Shown here: in pieces, positions 60,872 through 64,000 of the stretch
Position numbering within the stretch: position 1 is the stretch's first letter
Layout of the letters: every line of letters begins with the position of its first letter
Origin: Jaapia argillacea MUCL 33604
Lineage: Eukaryota > Basidiomycota > Agaricomycetes > Jaapiales > Jaapiaceae
DNA length: 64,000 nt
Assembly (NCBI GenBank): GCA_000697665.1
Contig: KL197733.1
Location: forward strand, 123,757 to 187,756
Direction: 5' to 3'
Position numbers and translations under genes: made by a program
The notes under the pieces: generated by a model
Database searches by the model: none
What the model saw: the letters and a program-made list of their open reading frames with translations, nothing else
Told to the model about the DNA's origin: nothing

Positions 60872-63549
60872 CTAGGCTAGACCAGCGGAGGCTCTATAAG
60901 CACCCTGCCATCCCATGGTCCTCAATCCCCGCACCCACGCACGTAACTTTACCAGCGCAGCCTCCCCATCCATAACAGCCTCCGTCACAAGAAGTTGCGT
61001 GTGGAGTTTTTCATACCGCCTACAGGAGACGATGGTCAGCGAAATCCAACTTGCAAGGCAGAGCAGAATCGAAAGACGCTCGAAGCGGATCGACATACCA
61101 CCAACAACCAAAATACTCAAACAACAACCCGAAACTCATCAATCCTTTCTCCCTCATCTCATCAATGAGCCTTCGCCTATCATCTTGCCAAACCGCATAC
61201 GCGCAGTATTTCGCCATAATGAGGAACACTCGGATCTTCGGTACAGGCCCGAATGTGAGATAAACGTGAGGAAAATAGATGGGGTGAACTTACACTGGAA
61301 TGAGTCGTCATAAGCGCATGGTCTAAATTCCTAGATAACCAATGTATCGGTTAGTATCAGCGCACACTACGGCCCTAAAACACACTCACCTCGTTAAATC
61401 ATTCAGCTTCAACACCATCAAAACCCTCCTCGGCACCCTCCTCAACACATCAAACACGCTCAACAACAACCCTTCCTTCCCAATCACAGCCTTCCTGATT
61501 GCCTCCATTTCTTCGTTGCTAGGTGGGGTCATGTCCAACATACTCGACGCTCGACGGAACGAGGACTCTTCTTCGGGATCTTCGGCACCCCAAGCACCTT
61601 CTAATGTCGCCCGACCTGTGGGAGACGAGAGATTAGATGTAAAAGAAGAGGGACGATGAAGTGACGTACCCGTTATGGCAGCTTCGAAGACCGGATACTG
61701 CAGAACATTGATTAACCTACATGGCTGTGCGACAGTAGAAAACAACCCACCAAATCAGGTCCTACATTCCCGACCCGCTGTGCCAACCTCCTCCGTTCCT
61801 TTGCAACACGCTCGCTGTTCTTCTCCATTAGGGACAGCCACAACTTACTATAATCTATTCGGAGTTCATTGGGTAATTCAAAGTAGAGTCCATGGTCGAG
61901 GAGAACTATCTCGAAGTTGTAAGGAGACTTGGAGAGTGGAGGGGAAGGTCGTATTAAGAGGTTGCCTGTTGGAGAATGTCAGACACCTTCGAAGGTCAAA
62001 GTGGCGATACTGGCATACCAGGGTGGGGATCCTATAAAACAGTCAATGAGGTCGCTATATGCTGCATGACAATCCACTCACAGCATGAAACCATCCATTC
62101 AAATGAACCATCCTGGCGAACATCCTCGCCAATTCAAGAGCAACCTTATTCCTATCAATCCCCCACCTTGCCAAATACGCCAGATCATCTACCCTCCCGC
62201 CCTGGATATACTCCATCACCAAAACCCGCTTCTCAGCTTGCATTACTTGGGGAATGTAAAGGGATGTTCGGACGGATGCAAAATCCGCTTCGAGGCGGGA
62301 GGCGTTGAGGGCTTCCAGGGTGAAATCCATTTCTTTGGGGAGGTTTTCTCGCATCTCTTCGCCTAACCAGGTGAACTCGAAAGAGGGGAAGAAGGATTTT
62401 ATCCAGCCTGTTTGAACGGGGAGGGTGTGAGCAACGAGGGATAGAGAGGGTATATGTCCATACCGAGTGAGACTTCGACCATATCCATGTCTACATCGCA
62501 GAACTCTGCTAAATGTGGATGTTGGATCTAAATTGTGAATTCAGCGGTCAGTTCCTCTGATCCATTGGGACAGAAAGAATGTGTGCGATGGAGGAACAGA
62601 CCTTGACAGCAACTCTCTTTCCAGACTCCCTATCCCTTCCAACATGGACCTGTGCCAAACTGGCAACCCCGATAGGTTGGGGATCAAATTCATCAAACAA
62701 CTCCGATATAGGTCTACCCATATCCGACAAGAACAACTTCTCAACATCTTCGTATGGAGTGGGTTCACATTGGTCTTGGAGTGGTCTCATCGTACTTGTC
62801 CATTCCACCGGCAGGACGACTCTGAAAATCCCGGATATGAAAAGAAAGTGCAAGGGTGCGGAAATTGGCTTACAGAGATGACATATGTTGGCCCAACTTT
62901 ATAAAGATCCCTAGAAGATTCTCAGATTCGCATATCAAGCAGATGAGCGTTGCGGTGCGATGTACCTCCGTTCGCGAGCAAAGCCCTCAGAACTCTATGT
63001 GCACTCCTTGTATGACAATGCGAGTAAGCCTCTGCCTTCTTCTCCTCACTCTCATGCGTCCGTGAAAAGGTCATTTTGTAATCAACGATCCCAAGAACAG
63101 CAGCCGCTGTAGTCTGTCATGAACTCCAATTCCTCCAATTCAATACAAGGCCGGAGGAAGGACTCACCAGCAACCCTCGAACATCTCACAACCGCCAATA
63201 CCGAATGTCTAAACGGTCTATTCGTCTTATATGCGACCAGCCCCGCTGCGCCAAGAAACACTATCGCACCGGGATACAAAACCCAGGGCGATTTTTGCGG
63301 AGGTCGCCCATGCGCCCGGTGCGACTGATGATGGTCATAACCCTGATCATGAGGGCCGTGTTGAGCTGGATGCCGACGCTGGTGGGTTGGGTCATGACCT
63401 CCAGACACAGGCTGAGAAGTAGTCGGAGTAGCCAGACATCTTTTCGTATTTCGGAGAAGGCGAACAGGGACGGAAGGTTTAAAGAGAATGTCAGCGGCAC
63501 TGGCGCGAAATAGGTTGAAGGCAGTCGAACGGCGACAGGCAGAGTGCAT
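60872..63549 (-). CDS. ABC1/ADCK/UbiB-type kinase-like protein, mitochondrial (Mcp2-like)
   Basis: Start MHSACRRSTAFNLFRASAAD at 63549, with a basic mitochondrial targeting region and one membrane span (WVLYPGAIVFLGAAGLVAY). The UbiB fold follows: GGIFIKVGQHMSSL with the KxGQ motif, PIGVASLAQVHVG (Ala-rich loop), KRVAVKVQHP, VLVMEYIQGGRVDDL, FHADPHPGNLLIRP and IVLLDHGLYFELP (metal-binding Asp). The order fits the Mcp2/ADCK1/ADCK5 branch more than Coq8, because of the N-terminal span and long C-terminal helices (FLIMAKYCAYAVWQDDRRRL). Yeast Mcp2 affects mitochondrial lipid balance; catalytic activity of this branch is unsettled. DPHPG is encoded by a 13-nt microexon (62019-62031). Upstream in-frame ATGs exist, but the chosen start gives the best targeting sequence. 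Confidence 0.88.
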
Positions 63550-64000
63550 CAAGACTGAGAGAGCTCCAGCGTCGGGTGGTTGAGAACATTTGCAGGCGGG
63601 CCGTCGTGCGAACTCTGAAATGACCTCACACAAATCTCTTGACATCCGACGCATGTCCGATACGGTCTGAGGGGGAGAAACCGAGAAGGGATACACTGAG
63701 GGACAAAAGTATTTTGGGTCAAGCCACGAGTGTGAGATCTGACTAAGCAGAGTGGCTGGGGGAGTCCTGCTTGGGGTAATAGAGACCTGTTCACCCAACA
63801 TCTGTCTCTGCAAAAGTATGAGAGGTCATCTGTGAATTTGGGATAGATAGAGGGGTATTTTTGTAGGGGTCCACCAAATATCTGACTCTAACTCGAGAAA
63901 AATGCTGATTCTCGCAACAGCTATTGAGGGATTAAAGGGACCAAGACCATGGCCCACAAGAGCTTTGACTGATTGTTTGATATGCATCAAGACTTTGGGT
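63550..64000. other. Upstream region of the ABC1-like gene, to window edge
   Basis: The frame stays open upstream to an ATG at 63813, probably 5' UTR. No other gene is visible before the end of the window. Confidence 0.4.

Noticed and set aside
1-64000. CRISPR arrays, bacterial operons, phage or IS elements
   Set aside because: The sequence is eukaryotic with spliceosomal introns. No direct-repeat/spacer arrays, transposase or reverse transcriptase frames were seen.

Overview
The window is eukaryotic nuclear DNA from a fungus, most likely a basidiomycete (Agaricomycotina-like). The reasons are dense short genes split by many introns of about 50-70 bp, GT-AG splice sites with a few GC-AG and weak donors, and fungal housekeeping genes (NAR1, TLG2, ERG8, RPB3, HEM15, TOM1, SUB1). 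There is also a PL14-type secreted lyase, a GH18 chitinase, and an intact tRNA-Gly. There are no operons. Neighbours are mostly convergent or divergent pairs.

Layout. 1-13 kb: the 3' end of NAR1 (+); an 82-residue Cys-rich protein (-) made of five tiny exons; the t-SNARE TLG2 (+); an MscS-type channel with an EF hand (+); a membrane protein with two PPxY motifs (-); a single-pass membrane protein with a long disordered tail (+). 13-16 kb: tRNA-Gly(GCC) (-) and a membrane-anchored GH18 chitinase (-). 16-28.4 kb: an inverted duplication. The left arm carries an intact PL14 lyase gene (-) and the right arm a decayed PL14 copy (+). The arms enclose an AVT-type amino acid transporter (+) and ERG8 (-). 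29.5-45.3 kb: four paralogous genes with the same four-exon design. They encode a four-helix-bundle-like N-terminal module joined to unrelated low-complexity tails. One is at 29.5-31.3 kb (-) and three are in tandem at 39.9-45.3 kb (+). Between them lie a 2-oxoglutarate oxygenase (-), RPB3 (+) with an unusual Trp-Gly repeat tail, and ferrochelatase HEM15 (-). 45.5-64 kb: a quinone-oxidoreductase-like enzyme (-), the giant HECT ubiquitin ligase TOM1 (-, about 12.4 kb), SUB1 (+), and an ABC1/ADCK-type mitochondrial kinase-like protein (-).

The best candidate for something undescribed is the four-gene family. All four third exons are exactly 154 nt, three of four second exons are 140 nt, and splice phases match. 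The tails, in contrast, are unrelated to one another. One is seven 84-bp tandem repeats, one is Ser-rich, one ends in WPF motifs. A conserved helical module with hypervariable tails in a local cluster resembles the organisation of fungal HeLo/HELL or MLKL-like cell-death proteins. That link is inference from pattern, not from a search. Other points worth checking are the 12-nt and 13-nt microexons, the WG/GW tail on RPB3, and the inverted duplication around ERG8.

Exon boundaries were read by eye. Those given explicitly were checked for reading-frame continuity. The others are approximate.
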